Assembly (NCBI RefSeq): GCF_036370855.1 | Contig: NC_088100.1 | Coordinates: forward strand, 36,840,563 to 36,904,562 | DNA: 64,000 nt | Reading direction: 5' to 3' | Origin: Dromaius novaehollandiae | Taxonomy: Eukaryota; Chordata; Aves; Casuariiformes; Dromaiidae | Part shown: positions 26,900-40,700 of the stretch, piece by piece | How positions within the stretch are numbered: position 1 is the stretch's first letter | Layout: every line of letters begins with the position of its first letter | Program-made: the position numbers and the translations under genes | The notes under the pieces: model-generated | Databases searched by the model: none | The model's input: only the letters and a program-made list of their open reading frames with translations | Told to the model about the DNA's origin: nothing

Positions 26900-29800
26900 A
26901 AGCCAGAAGTTCTCAGCAGGTCTGCAAAACTCAGATTCTGTATGCTCATTCTCTTTCTGCAAGATGCTGATAATACATAGGTATTGCTTTGGATGCTTAC
27001 ACCCAGCCCACCTTATCTAGCCAAAATACAGCATTCAGTATACTAACCAAAACGAGCCTAAAACACAGGGTCACCTTAACAGTGAGACTTGTGGTTGAGT
27101 TGTGTTTATCCAAGCAATTCCAAAATCATGAATTGGCACCCTCTGTCATGCTAATGAAGACATTATGTTAAACAAACAAAAAAAAGTACAAGAGGAAATA
27201 GTATTTGGAACTTTCATTGTTTTAATCGGGCATTTTATCTTCCTTTTTATCTTCAAGGTTTTCTCCACAACCATAGGGAAAAAAATCCCTAGATTTTTAA
27301 AATTGAAGCTAAAAATCTCAATGGATTTGCAGAAACACAGCAGTCCTGAAATGAAATACAGTTCCCTGAGGTTTAGGATCACAGAGATGTAAACATGCCT
27401 GCCATAGAGGCCTACCCAAACTAGAAGTTTGGGAGAACTAAATTTTCTTCAGACTTGGTTCTGCTGATATAAATAGGGGAGGGAAAAAAAAGAAAATTAA
27501 CATTCTACCTATAACATTCTACAAGAGATTTCACTTTTTTAGTGTGTTGCATTAGTGAGGCTGCAAGCTTCTAGGGATTGGGGCATAATGGAGAAGATCC
27601 AGGCCACCTGCTAGCACAAGATATGTTTATGTTGAGTCTCCCCAAATATCAGGCACATTCAGAAGGTGTCACCTGCGAGGTGCTGTGAAAAATCTCCTAC
27701 GGCATGGATGGAAAGAAGAGGTAAGTGACTGGTTGCTGAGATCCATAGGATTACATACCTAGGGACTTCCCTTGGGCTCCCTCCTTTTCTAGTTATTGCT
27801 GCTGCCATTTGAGTGCTTCATGGTGTTTGCAGAAATCCTTTTCCCTTTGCCCCAAGTCTCGACCATCCTCATCTGAGCTTTTCCTCTCCCTGCAACCCCC
27901 TGTCCTCCCACTCCACCTGTCCACCTGCTCCTGCTGGAAGCTATAGGTACTTTTAAACTCATGACAGAAGGAAATGTTATGAATATGGTGAAGGATTTTG
28001 TTGGGGGCCGCAAATGCACTGAACAGTTCCTGGTCATCTACAGTGCTAGAGGCGCACTCGCTGCGGTTCTGCGGTTAGTTGATTGCATAAGTATAAACCT
28101 ACATTATCAGGACCACGTTGATGCAATTGCACAGAAGAGTGCATAAGCAATCATAATGAGGAACAAGAGAGAAGGTAAGCATCCCAGTGACCATTTTCTT
28201 GGATGTTCCTTTAGCTCCATAAAATAACAGTAATTATCTGGACAAATGAGATGCATCCTTTTGTGGCTTCAATTTTTAATTAAGCTCTTTTTCTGCTACT
28301 GAGCAGACATTTATTTATACGATGTTAAATTTCCATAACAACAATTATCCTGCTTACATCACTGTAGACGTCCCTTGAACCATGCATTGCCTCAAGCTTG
28401 GAGTAGGATCCTTCTACACATACCTGATTTCTTTTCTTCTTCATTAAAACAAGAGATAGAAAAATAAATTAACAAATCTAAAAGCAACTTTTCTCATTCT
28501 AGAAAATAACTCAGTGTCCATGACCTCCAGCCTAAAGGTGCTTGATAAAGTGATGTCAAAAGGGTGCAAGATGAACACACAGGAGCATCTTTCCCAGCAT
28601 GTGTACTAAAAAAAAAAGCAAGAACAAGCGAGTGAGAGATGGAGTGATAGATATGGCTGTGGAGGCATCATTTCTGCTGGAAAACAGACACCGTGGTGGG
28701 GGAAAAGGATCCAGTCTCTCCCTGTAGATCCAGTAACCAGTCACAGAATGGGAGAAAATGCATCTGAGACCAGAGAGTAGAAAAGATGGCCCATGTGTAT
28801 GCTAGCCTCTACAGCTTGAAGCTGAGCGTCGCGGTCCTCTTAAACCCTTTATTATAAAGCACCATTCAGTGTCCTGGAGTGTTATGCTCCTTCCAAGATT
28901 TAGCTTGGTGATGAAAAAAAAATATCACATCCAAGGCCCAAGAAGTCTATCATGAGACATATTTCATACAGTAGATAACGTGCATTATCCCACAGCACCC
29001 CAAATTTTTAGAGAACAAAGTATTCAACAAATGGACTTAAAATGTCCAGATGTAGATAATAAGCCTCATTAACAGCAAGTAGACATTTAAGTAGACTTCA
29101 GGGAAGTCAATGGTGCCCTCTAAAGGAAACTCATGTAACGTACAAGATTTGACAGCTATTGTACCCACTGCTCATGCAGACACTGTGTAATCCCTAAACT
29201 ATTCCTGAATGAGTTCCAGGAATATGGAATTTTTTTCCAGATTCATCTCTTATAATCTAGTATGCTGAAAAAAACCAACAAATGTTAAAATATGGAGTAT
29301 TTAATATTAGTTCTGAATTAGAGAAAGACAGCTTGTGTACGGCTAAGGGTTTTTCTTCCAAACATTTGCTGTCTAGGTAAGAAAGCATCTTCATCCCAAA
29401 ACCTATGTCATTTTATTGGGAGCATGACCTCAGATTATGGCTTGGAGAAGAAAGCTACATCAAACTAGCAGGAGAGCAGGCAAGCAGAAGTAAAAATTGC
29501 TTCAGTGGGCCATGATATATTTCATAAAACTTTATCCCAGGTCTAACTAATACAAGAAGAGCAGCAGGTACAAAACAGTTGATTACAACAGCTGCTCAAG
29601 AGTAAAGTGTGTGAACAAACAAGCATAATCATCTGAGAGGAACGAGAGCTCTGAGTACTGCCTTGTCTCAGCCTTACCTAAGAGAAGACTGCATTTACTC
29701 TGCAATGCACTTAAAAAATTCAACATATTTTCTTTCAGGAAATATAGAGTGCTATGAACAATATCACATACGTTGCTTTAAGCTTCCAATATTTACAAGC

Positions 29801-30600
29801 TAGAATTGTGCTTAAATGTGAGAACTATCTCAATATTATAATTTTTTAAATGGCAAGTTCTATTGTAAGGGACTGTACAATCAAGACTCAGTCAAGACTT
29901 AGATATTGAGATATGCTGAGCTATGCTTGATTGCACTAGCCAAAGGATGTCATTGGGCAAATCAGGGAAAGAGCTATTGATCTTCAAAGTATAATGTGCA
30001 GATCTTATATATTGGTATACATTATTTCAGAACAACAGCAACCTGCTGCCCAGGAAGATGAACCTTGCCTTGAATTCAATAGGCACTGCAATGCTTTGCT
30101 CCTCAGAAAAGTCAGGACAATTATTCTCAGGCTTTGTGATTACCACTCATTGAAATGAGGATTTACTTGATTAGGTTTTGGATTAACTCTAGATCTTGAG
30201 TGTAACTGATAATTGAGAAGATAATTGAGAAGAACATAAAAATAAAATATTTAATACTAAGCAATATTAATAAGTGAATGTTGTAAAGTTGCTCATGTTT
30301 TCAGTAAACTGTGCCTTTCTGACATTTCTGGATTGCAGGTATAGTATCCTCAGGATGCTGTGCTACATCAGTTAAAGCAAAATTACATCCGGTGCCAACA
30401 TAAGTGATGCAGTCATTGGAAACAAAATATAGTCAAAGAAACAGGATTTAGGCAACCTTCGAATATATATTTTGGGAAGACTTTTCATCCTGGATTTATG
30501 AATTTCTTCAACAGAAGAAATTATGTACTGCAGCTCATTGCAGAGCTGACGATTGGTTGAATGTTTTTTCATTAGAACAGCTGAGATTTGGATAGAGAGA
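26900..30600. other. Intergenic, no gene seen
   Basis: AT-rich, with short runs such as poly-A near 28609. No recognised repeat and no coding exon. Confidence 0.55.
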
Positions 30601-30629
30601 GATGGCTTTATATGGCTATACAGACATGG

Positions 30630-30765
30630 AAAAAGAGGCAGTGTCATATAATGGGTGAAAATATGGAAATTTCTAGTCTCACTTCTGTCATTTATTGCTG
30701 TGAGTTGGAGAAGGCCTTTTGTACCTCTCAGTTTCTCAGGGTTTCCACATGGGTGGTGTGGGACC
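30630..30765 (+). mobile_element. MIR SINE fragment
   Basis: Colinear with the MIR core: 'ggcagtgtcatataatgggt', 'agtctcacttctgtcattta', 'ttgctgtgagttggagaagg', 'tacctctcagtttctcagg'. MIR equivalents: gcagtgtggtgtaatgg...ccagctctgccacttactagctgtgtgaccttgggcaag...acctctctgagcctcagtttcctc. The 180-codon minus-strand frame 30372-30914 overlaps this and is not a gene. Confidence 0.7.
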
Positions 30766-31699
30766 AACAAGTTTAGAGAGTGTTTTGAGATAGAAATTTC
30801 TCTGAAACACAAGCACTGTTGCTGTAACATTACAGGAAGGGTTATGAGACTAGGAAAAATGTGTACCAAGCAAACAAAGTGAAAACTGCTAGTTAAATAA
30901 GAATCATTCCCCAAGGCTTGGATGTTTGGTTCAAACAGGCAGTTTAGAGCTTAGTTTTATGCTTGTTTCAGCTGAGAATTCAGATCCACAGTTAGCTTTA
31001 TAGCAACAAGAAGGTCAGGTACAGGAGCTCAGTTTGTGCCCTTTGCCAGTCCAAACACAATTTCTTCATGCTGAGTACAAGTAATTAACTGCTCTGGAGT
31101 GAATTACAGCAACTGGGTTATCCATCCTTGATACTGTGAAAATTATTAAGCAGCAAACTGTGAAGTCAACAGCTTATCAGAAGCTTTGCAAAACACAGTA
31201 GCGAGTATCCTGAGTCCCACAAACTCCCAGTATATTGCAGTGTAGAGAATGGTAATAGAAACATTAAGATTGGTATAAATGGAGAGTGAATGGGAAGGCC
31301 TGGGACATGGGAGCGGCAGAGGCATCAGTGGCAGAAGGGCTGTAAGAATGGCATGAGTTCATAGCACCCAGATTAGCAGGTCATCAAGATCCAAACGCAG
31401 CTAGCTGAAGCTTTTCAGATTACCCAGAAATCAGGGGACAGCCTATATACAAACTAAAACAAAGATTCAAGCCATTAAAGGATGACAGGGAGAAGATAAA
31501 GACCAAGCTGGAGCCTTTGGCCCTCAGGTAAGGTGACAAAGGACAGTGAGGAAATCCTATTGACTCACAGAGGTGGGACAGAATGGAGAGGCAAAAATCA
31601 GTGTCAGCTCCTAAAGAGCACAAAGGCCACTTCAGACTGAGCCTACCCTCACCACCCAATGCAGGGCCCACATAGTGTGATGAGGACTTCATAGCAGGC

Positions 31700-32450
31700 G
31701 TGCCTTTTTTTGTAGGCCACCATAAGGGACCCTGGCCTGGTCAGCTGGGTACAAACATCGTGGTGCCCGGCTACTGGACAGACCACTTGAGTTCAGGCAT
31801 CTTTGTGACAGCATGCAGTTATGAGTACGCGTGAGATCTTTTTTAAAATAAAATCACCTCTGCTTCCTATGATGCCTCACCTTGCACTTGGCTACACTTC
31901 CAACATTATTTCCTCCAGCAGGTGAGAAGAAACACAGCACAACATGGGTGGTAGGGAAATCCACGGTGAGGGGAGAAACTGAGGGAGAGTAGAGGAGGTG
32001 AAGGTAATTTAGGGAGAAGATGACTGTAGTGCCTAGAGGAAGAAAAGCAGGAGTCTGTTCAGACAGAAAGAATAAATGAAGGTCAAGAGGAGAGTTACAG
32101 TGGAAGCAGCAAGAGGAATTTATGGAAGTTACAGAGAAAGAGGAGAAAGAGAGGTCTGGGACCAGGCAAGGTTTACAGAAAAGACAAAAACGTCATGAAG
32201 ATAGAGTTTGAACAAGATGTTTCAGAAGCAGGAAGCTGGAAAAAAAGTCTTAAAGCATATAAGAGGGGTGTGCATGCCTGCCGCAGCTGCTGTGGTAAGA
32301 GAGTTGAGTTAGCATTTGTGTCCTAAATATAATGCTATCATCTTCGACACACAGGAGGTGTCTAAGGCAACTCTGCTGTGCAAGTAGCACAAAGGAGCTT
32401 TGGGCAAAGGATTTCTGCTGGAATGGGGCATTAATACTGGTGGGATGCGG
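31700..32450. other. Intergenic, purine-rich stretch
   Basis: 31920-32240 is strongly G+A rich on the plus strand, with GAGGA and GGAGA units. No gene seen. Confidence 0.5.
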
Positions 32451-32454
32451 CAAA

Positions 32455-32760
32455 GAAGATAGAATCATACACTAACTTAGGTCGGGACCTCTGCGGGTCA
32501 TCTGTTCCAAAACTTGCTCAGAGCAGGGAAAGATAATACATAGAGGATGAAAAATTCCCTTGCATCTTCACAGACAAAATTAAGCCCTAGCTATGGTAAC
32601 ATCTGCTGGAAAAGGGTATCCAAAGTCAAACCTTTCACTGGTTCCCTATGGCTGATGTTCCCCTCTGGAAGCAATACTCATCTTATAGATTACTGGCATT
32701 GTCACTATATTTGCTATGAATTATTTTCTATGGAGCGCAGATTTTTTTTGTGTGTTGAAA
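32455..32760 (-). mobile_element. CR1 LINE 3' end, antisense
   Basis: The plus strand begins with a decayed form of the CR1 reverse-complement terminus: 'agaatcatacactaacttag' then 'gtcgggacct' and 'gggtcatctgttcc'. Typical bird copies read agaatcata...ggttgggaaggacct...gtcatctagtcc. This is followed by 'cagagcaggg' and decayed 3' UTR-like sequence. The 5' limit is uncertain. Confidence 0.6.
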
Positions 32761-33945
32761 GCTGGCAAAAGACACACATGACAATCCACCGGTAGCTTGC
32801 TCTAAACACACATGCACATTTGATGCATAGCTGATGCCAGCACAAAACAAAGATATGAAAATATTTCTCATGCAAACTGGGTTGGTGGTTAATCAAGTGA
32901 ATCGTACCTTTTAGAGAGGTATCCTAGCAACTCCCCAGCAGCCAGAAGTCCCAGCTGACAGAGCACACTGATGCAACTGTTCTTCTCCTGCAAACATCAA
33001 AACTTTGCAACTAATCAAAGAGATAATTTGAAACAAGAGACCACATTAAATTTGATCTAACAAAGGGGAATTTTATTAATGAATAATGTCACCTGGGGCA
33101 TCTCTTACGCTTAAAGTTGTCATCTCAGAACAAGAGTAGGTCAGACTAAGTGAAGTCATGTAATTCCAGCAACAAAACCTTACTTTCCAAAAGTGGCAGC
33201 ATGATTCTCTTAAAGATGCTACCTTCTGCAGTTTAGATTCTTGCTAGTCTCAGCTTTAGAGCTTATGCAGAATTTATTTATTTTTTAATAGCAAAGGCTC
33301 ACACTAAGCACTGTTTGGCATACAAGTATCAACAAAAGCCCTCCTGATGCTTTTGCAGCCATTTTCCCTGAGATGTTTCCCTAAACATATTCCTACTCCT
33401 AACATACCAGACCACATACTCTTTCATATCCCCTAACAGTGCAAACAGGCTCTGGGGTAGCTGTATGAGGACCCGCAGTGAACCTGAGACTACCAAATAG
33501 CCTAAGCACATCCTTTCCAAGTGTCCTGACTTTGGAAGCATTATAGGTTTGCAAATCATCTCTTTAGGGGCACTTACGAAACAAAATCAGAAATGTAGGA
33601 TATTTTTAGGGTTCTTAAAAAAACCACTTTTTTTACTCTTTAGCTAGCCCAGCGACACCACAGATGAGAAAAAAATATTGAATACTTGTATGCATTTCCT
33701 AGTTCAGTTTTCTTAACACTGAAGTGCTCTTTTGGCTTCAGTTCAGAGTCACAAAGGTATCCCAAGCCCTCCTCCTAGAGCTTAAAATCCCTTCTCCTGC
33801 ATTATAAAAGATCTGCTACCCCACCCTGCTTTTCATCTCTTCTCTCTCAAAGAGAAAAAGCTTTCCTCTTAAATCTTCCAATTTTCTGTCAGGTATGTCC
33901 TAACACCTGATTACCTTCATCAAATTATCAAATTGCTCCTCAGGT

Positions 33946-33981
33946 GATATATATATATATATATATATTTTTTTTTTTTTT
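33946..33981. repeat. (AT)n followed by poly-T
   Basis: About 11 AT dinucleotides run into 13-14 T residues. It may be the decayed tail of a minus-strand retroelement, but no element body is recognised next to it. Confidence 0.85.
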
Positions 33982-34689
33982 GATGAGCACCCTTCTGGGG
34001 ATCAGAGTTGAAAGACTGATTTGTTCAGGGCAGTAACCATCTCCCAGGATACTCCATTAAAATGGTGAATCAAACTTTAATAATCCTTTCTTCTAAGAAC
34101 ATAAGAATTTCTCTCATCACCTTTTGTGAGCTCAATAGGAAAGCAAGACACAGCAGACATGACAGTCTGAAGACCTACCAAAGAGAATTCACAGCAGTAC
34201 ATAGACAAAGTCCTTCTATCATCACAAAAACATCTTACATGTGTGGACTGCTTTTTGTCCCACTAGGTGAATTCTTTTGCAATCAGTCAAATACTACCAA
34301 ACTCAGCTACCACTAAAGCTACACGCAGACTACGTGGATACAATGGCTGAGACCAGGAGGTAAAGACGGCTGCTGTGGTCAAATCAGCTCAGTCCAATGG
34401 TCCGTAAACCCTTTTAAGATAAACCCTTTTAAGACCTTGCGAAAATTGCTTCCAGTCACTGTTTGCAGGTAGGAGGATCCAAAGCCTGCCCCCCTGCTTA
34501 ATGGAAAAACCAAAAGAATCCCTCTCCATGCTGCCAAGTACTTGCTTTACACATTTTAACTGTAATCGCAATTGCATGCAAGTAACTGAAACTGGGAAGT
34601 GTAGCAAGAAAAGGGAATTAGCTGTAGAGACAGAAAGCAGTCAGGAGAAAAGGGAAAATGTACCTATGGTGCCATTCCCAGTGGATTAA

Positions 34690-36929
34690 TTTATTTTCAG
34701 CCTCCTAACACAGATGTATCTTTTTGTGCAAGGCAGCACAGTACTTGCTTCAAGAAAAGTTTGCTAACAGAATGTGAATGTTTGTGAACTTAAAAAGAGG
34801 CTGATAACGTGAAACAGCTTAGAAAATAGACATTTAAAACTGAAACAGCAGGGCAAGTCAATTCAGCAGGACAGTTAGAATTGGCAGATGTTAATGGGCT
34901 GACTTGCAAAGAAACAGAAAACAACCCTCCATGCACTACATGATCCCTAATAACTGCAGCGGCTATATTGTTGTTTTATGCCTTTGCATCCTCAACCACA
35001 AGAAAGAAAAGATGAACAACAGCAACAGTAGCTTCAAAAATACACTGCCTTCTTCTAGAAGGGCAGTACTCATCCACATTTAGGACAACGAAGCTAAGAC
35101 AAGTAAACATCCACTCGCACACACCCACAGTTGTTTACAGACTTCTCTTGCCTCTCACAAAGCAGTATTCCCCAAAACAAGTCATGGTGGAAGAGTAACA
35201 CAAAAATAAATTCACCGTTTCTGGTCAGAACTGTCCTTCTATTCTGACCCTCTATACGAACGCATGCGAAACAAACACGCCAAATTCTGCAATACCATCA
35301 GTAGAAGCAGGCCTGGACTGTAAGCAAGTAAGTGAACAGGAATTACTCTTCACTACAGACTGATTAGTGCGAATGGCCCCACACAATGGGTCTAGATCAG
35401 TGACTGATTTCCCTTCTGAATGGGGGAAGCAAATAAAGTTATTTCATGATGCAGACACCAGCTTTTCTTCTCAGAAGAACCATTCTGTTCACAGAAATCT
35501 TGACTCAAAGCATATTGAAATCATGAGAATCCTCCTCTGGATTTTAGTATGTTTTGAATCAGACTCATAGGGAGCATATCAGAGAGGCTTTTCAAAATCT
35601 ATAGTTCTAATAGGGAATGACCATCAGCTGATTTTCTGGAATGGCTCTGCTATATATACTTCCTTGTCTACATCCGTAATTTAAGTACACACACCATGCA
35701 GTGAATAACATGATTAGCAGTTTTGCTACACCTCTCCCACCCCCCAGTATCAATGCTCATGAATAAAAAAAGCAGGAGAGCTTTGTGTTAAGGATGATCT
35801 ACACACAAAACTTTAACTTAACTCTTTTAATAAAACGATTTGGTTAAAAAACAACTTAGTGATGACTGGAATTTTACATAAAAATTCAGAAATTACAAAA
35901 ATGGCATTACATAATAAATATAACCAGAAAATATGAGAACAGTTAGACAAGTTTGGTAGGAAGATCTACAGTGGATCTATGCAGCAAAAAAAACCCAGCT
36001 GTTCCTGAGTTACTTGTGCTTCTGTTGAGGTGGTTCTGTGGTAACATGATTGTGGTATACAGTATTCTCTTTCTATCTGAGGCTCTGTGCTAGTTAAAGC
36101 CTCTTCTCTCAATTCCATAACACTGAAGTTGCACATGCCATGTCCTAACACAATTAAGAGGCTCTCCAAATGCCTGAGAAATATCTGAAGCCTAAAAGTA
36201 GTACTCCAAATCAAGAGTAGTGTACTGTGAGCAGCCTACAGGTAAAATGCCATTTCCTACCTTGGCTAGCCAGAGATGCGTGTCTAGCAGCTGCCCTGAA
36301 TGCCAGTGCTGACGTAGAAAAGCTTGTTGCTTTCTTAGCCAGCTCATTCTGCAATAAATAATAATGCTCCCTTCTGAGAAGTATAATTTTACTTTATATA
36401 CCATTACATATCAGTGAGTCCTAAAAAAAAAGAAAGAAAAAGAAAAAGATAGTGCAGGGAGGAAAGAGTGTGGGAAGAAAGAGAGAGAAAGAGTAAGGGG
36501 AGGAGAGAGAAAGAAGGGAGAGAGAGAAAGGGAAGGGAAAGAGAGCAAGAGGGAAGGGACAGTGCAGGAGACCGATGGCAGAGTGGGTGTAAGCCTTTTT
36601 TGACTCCTTCCTTTCCTACCCGCATCTCTCCCAGCACAGAGCAAGCATCCCTCGGGAGCCCCAAGCCACTGAATCATGACCCAATAGTCACTGCTTGATC
36701 TCTGAGGTCTGTATTTGGATATCCCATTTTACAAGAAATACACTGCAGATGGCATTAGGTTATGCTGTTCTATTAGAGTGCATCTTTCCTCTGCACATGT
36801 ACCTATTTATGTAAATCATTCCTTCATAAGGCTTTACAATATATCTGAAATGTTTCAAATCTGTATCTAATAAATATTGTACGAAAATATTTTTTTTAGC
36901 ATATACATATGAAAACTATAAAAATATGG
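34690..36929 (-). other. LCA5: LCA5 3' UTR region, end not fixed
   Basis: Sequence after the TGA. No AATAAA occurs on the minus strand in the first kilobase. Candidate poly(A) signals are ATTAAA at 35831-35826 (about 1.1 kb of UTR) and AATAAA at 34695-34690 (about 2.2 kb). A purine tract on the plus strand (36421-36557) would be a long pyrimidine-rich run in the transcript. RNA 3'-end data are needed to choose between the signals. Confidence 0.4.
36421..36557. repeat. Long (GA/GGAA)-rich purine tract in the LCA5 3' UTR region
   Basis: About 135 bp that is almost entirely A and G on the plus strand, with GAGA, GGAA and AAAGAA units. Read in LCA5 sense it is a C/U-rich tract about 370-510 nt after the stop codon. 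It is a low-complexity sequence of the kind that can form triplex DNA or bind polypyrimidine-tract proteins. Confidence 0.85.
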
Positions 36930-37735
36930 TCATTGTAAGATTACTTCTTCAATTTCGTCTTCTAAAGAACCAATGGCGTTAACTACTGGCTTGCTTGTAG
37001 GGTGTTGCAAACGGTGTCTGTTTAGCTTTCTTTCTTCACTGAAAAGCTCACTGTCCCCTTTTGCTTTGATTTTACTTTTTTTATTGACAGGAAGAGTATT
37101 ACTAGGATCCCAATCTATGTCAAAAGGTGTCGTATCATTACTTTTAGAAGTATGGAAGGGATTGGCACTGCTTCCAAAGAGCTGCTCCATTAAATTGGAT
37201 TTCTTTTCTTTCTTACTATTGAAATCTATGTTTTCCTTAACGTTTTCTTCTAAGTGGTCACTTTTTTGATTAAGCCAGCTCAGTCTCCCTGATCCTTTTC
37301 CAAATGAAGGTACATAACTACCAAATGTTAACTCACTACTTGAATCTGAGGTCCTTGGATTTCTCAGCTTCTGCCCTTGTGTTCTTGTGGCATCATCCTC
37401 ACTATCGTACTGGGGAAATCCATTAATAACCTTTTCTGGAATCTCAAAGAATTGATTAGTTTTCTCTTTTTTCTCTAGGGAGTCAGATTTTTTTGCTGTG
37501 TTTGTGTGTAGTGCGTGGGAAACAAGTTTCATGTTCATCACGTTTTGAGTTTCTCTGTCAATTTCATACATTTTAGCAAGCAGCAACTCTTTTTTTCGTC
37601 GCTCTTCCAGCATTTCAATGCTTTCTCTCTCTATTTCAAGTTTGTGTATTTCTGTCTCCATCTTTGTTTTTTCTTCTTTATCCAATAAAAAGCCACTTTC
37701 TTTTTTCATTTTGTCATATTCTTCCCTTTCCAACT
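36930..37735 (-). CDS. LCA5: LCA5 terminal coding exon 7 (residues 417-684)
   Basis: The acceptor TTTCCTGCAG|AGTTGGAA supplies AG to complete Glu417. The frame then stays open for 267 codons to TGA at 36932-36930. It encodes a charged segment ([15 protein letters not shown], compare human MLLAKLNEIDRELQ), followed by [42 protein letters not shown] and the C-terminal [10 protein letters not shown]. These are the lebercilin C-terminal landmarks. The exon begins upstream of the TTG at 37733, so that TTG is not a start codon. Confidence 0.95.
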
Positions 37736-40700
37736 CTGCAGGAAATGTTTAAACATTATTTAAAGTAATATGCCTTTAAAAAAACATGCTGAAAATAATG
37801 CAACCAAAAGCCACTGAGTTTTTAATATGCTCTTCCATGCATAGCATGGTTCTCCCATTGCAAAACTAAATTCTTCAAAAATTGCAACCAAATGCACACC
37901 AGGTTTTCTACTAAGATATAAAAAGTACACTGTCATTTTATAAAGGGATTAGGACTTTATCCAGATTTTAGGGCTTCAGAAGAATTTCATTTCTGCCAAT
38001 TGCCTTCTCATTTCCTGGGTTTGAATGAGGATGAATGTAACATCACTTATTTTAATAGCTCTGACTTGCAGAGGACTTTATTTTCTTTGTCAGAATCACT
38101 AACTTCAGGACAGTTCTGGGAAACACTGTTTTTTCCTCAAGGGGAACTACTCCCATAAAGCTATGCGGATGAAAAAAGCCATAGGAAGTCATTACTGATT
38201 TTGAGTTGTGCATGAATCAAACTGCACTATCTGCTGTACACTCAAAACACCTTCGCACAAGTGTCCTGCACATCTCCACGTGAACTCATTGAGAGTGTTT
38301 GCGGAAATACCAAATGTCAGTTTGCACTGCCATAAAGCAACATGAAAGGTACAAAACAACAGTAATAAGCTACTTCCAGATAGAAATTGCAAATACTTAT
38401 GTGCATGTGAAAAAGTCTCTCTTTAAAGTATTTTTCCATTAGGACACAATAGATTATACGTTAGGTCAAAGCTGAGTAACAGCTACTTGGCCACTTCAAC
38501 ACACTGGCATTTCCCTTCGAAAACTTAATTCAAATTGCTGATCAATGTTTCCGCCAAGTTCCATGTTATCTACTGTACTTCACACCAAGCTTGCAGAAAT
38601 AACTGCAATGTTTTCAATAGTGTATGTATTTCTGTATGTAAGGTGGGAAAATATCAACTTATAGAGTAAGATGGGAAAGAGTGACAGAATCATTTTACTA
38701 AGAGACATAATAGAGCAAAGTCGTAGCTTATGTAAGTCATGCATTGATGGCAGTGGAGGTAGGAGACTTTACACAGAATTCTCCTCTGAAACTAGCTACA
38801 GATTTTTAGAATTCTTCCTTGTTATCTATAATAAGTGTTTATGTTCACTCACCACAGCCACTTAGAGAGTATTTTAACCTGACTGGATGCAGTACATCAA
38901 AAACACTTCTAAATATTAAGAGTCTTATGAATGTAAGGGATTTCAGTATGTTTCAAAAAACCAATGAGTAAAAAAAAGTAATATTAAAATGTAATGGTAG
39001 AAACCGACATCTCTCAAACAGCCACACCAAATGATTCAGATAACGACAAGTGAAAAGAGAACCTACAATTTCAAACAATACAAGTAGATAATGTACTGAA
39101 AAAATGGGCCATATTAATGAAAACAGATTTGTTATAATAACAAAAATCCCCTGCCTACCTTAATAACATCTAGTAAGTTAGAGATAACATCAGCTTTTAG
39201 CTGTTATGCCATCCCAACTTTGTAAAGCAAAGATATGTCAGGCTTCAATATTTCTTAGTGGACAGCATTTTTAGCTGTGATTGGGTGTGCAGTAGCAAAG
39301 CACAAGATACAGGTTACTCTTTATCCTGTATTTCCTTCTGATTCTGTTTGCATAACATAATTGAAAATAATCTTCCACTGTAGTGATCTCTGCAAAATCA
39401 CTTTGCTGCTCTCACAAGAAACTAGTAGCCTTCTTTGATTAGTATTCTATGTTGTATTATATTTTCCAGCTTGCAGTTGCCCATTTTCTTACCATCATGC
39501 AGTTTTTGAACCTTGCCCTCTAAAGCCTGTAGTTCCTGAACATGTTTCAGTTTCTCTTCCCCTTCCCTGTCTTGGTCTCGTCTCAGGAGGTCTGCTTGCT
39601 CTTTGAATTCTTTATCTTGAGTTTCTTTTTCCTGAAATAAATTGACAGAAACCAGAAACTGATGGAGAAAAAAACAACCAACCAAAAAAAAAAAAATACC
39701 CACAGGAACTTTTATGTCCCTCTGCAATCGTATTCTTACTGCTGAACATAAAAATGAGCAAAACATCTAAAACAAAGCAGCTTTGACAACCCAGGGGTTT
39801 GGCCCTAAAACCTTATTACCTGTAACATAGTTTTATGTACCTGAAACAAAATTAATAGACCATCAACTGTATTCTGTATTACACATTTCAAAAAAAGTTG
39901 CAGCTCCAATGTCGTAAAGCAAAATTAACACCACATTAGGGTACAGTTTTCTTTAGAAGTCAGGAGCTGTCTTTTCAAGGTCTGTAATGGAAGACAGACC
40001 AGCCCCTTACTCATTTAACAAGCAAGTAATTAGTTACCTTTTATTTCCACAGTCTGATCTCTTCCCTGAAGTGAGTGGGTCATAGATTCAGGCAGTTTCA
40101 CAGTGGTACTTAAACTTATTGAGTATCAAGTAATAAACACCAAAAGAGAAAGGTTCATTCTTGGCTGAAAAATCAGCTAATGATTATAAATACGTTTAAA
40201 AGGAAAAAAGTTGCAGAGAAAATATTGTCATCAGTAAAAATCACTAACAGACAGAAGTAATGGCAATGAAGTAAAGAGAAAAACGGCCTAATCTAATAGT
40301 TAGATGCTTTGTAGCTTGTGCTTTCTTTCAGAGTAAAAGAGCCCAATACATGTCTGACAAATCAATAAAACAGTTTCTGCTTAATAAACAGACAATGAAA
40401 GCAGAACTATTATCCAAAACAACCTCAAATATTTTTCATGTGCATGAATTTTGTTTTTAAAAAATGAACACCCAAAAAATGAAATTCAACATGCTTGACT
40501 TAGAAAACTGATGAAAGCACAGACTACCCAAATCTAATTTACTTTTTTAAAAGCAATGTCTATACACCAGTTCACAAGATTTGTAAGATAACATACAGTT
40601 GGACACTGCGAACTCCACTTGTACCAACTGTGCGGTTACGCAACTTACATATTGAAGTGCTGGAAGAATGCACACATTAAACTATATTGATACTTACAGA

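Noticed and set aside
30372..30914. 180-codon minus-strand ORF
   Set aside because: It overlaps a MIR fragment read antisense, has no recognised domain, and its length is compatible with chance.
37731..37733. TTG as a start codon for a separate 267-residue protein
   Set aside because: The frame continues upstream through a splice acceptor at 37737-37736 and joins exon 6 in phase; this is the last exon of LCA5.
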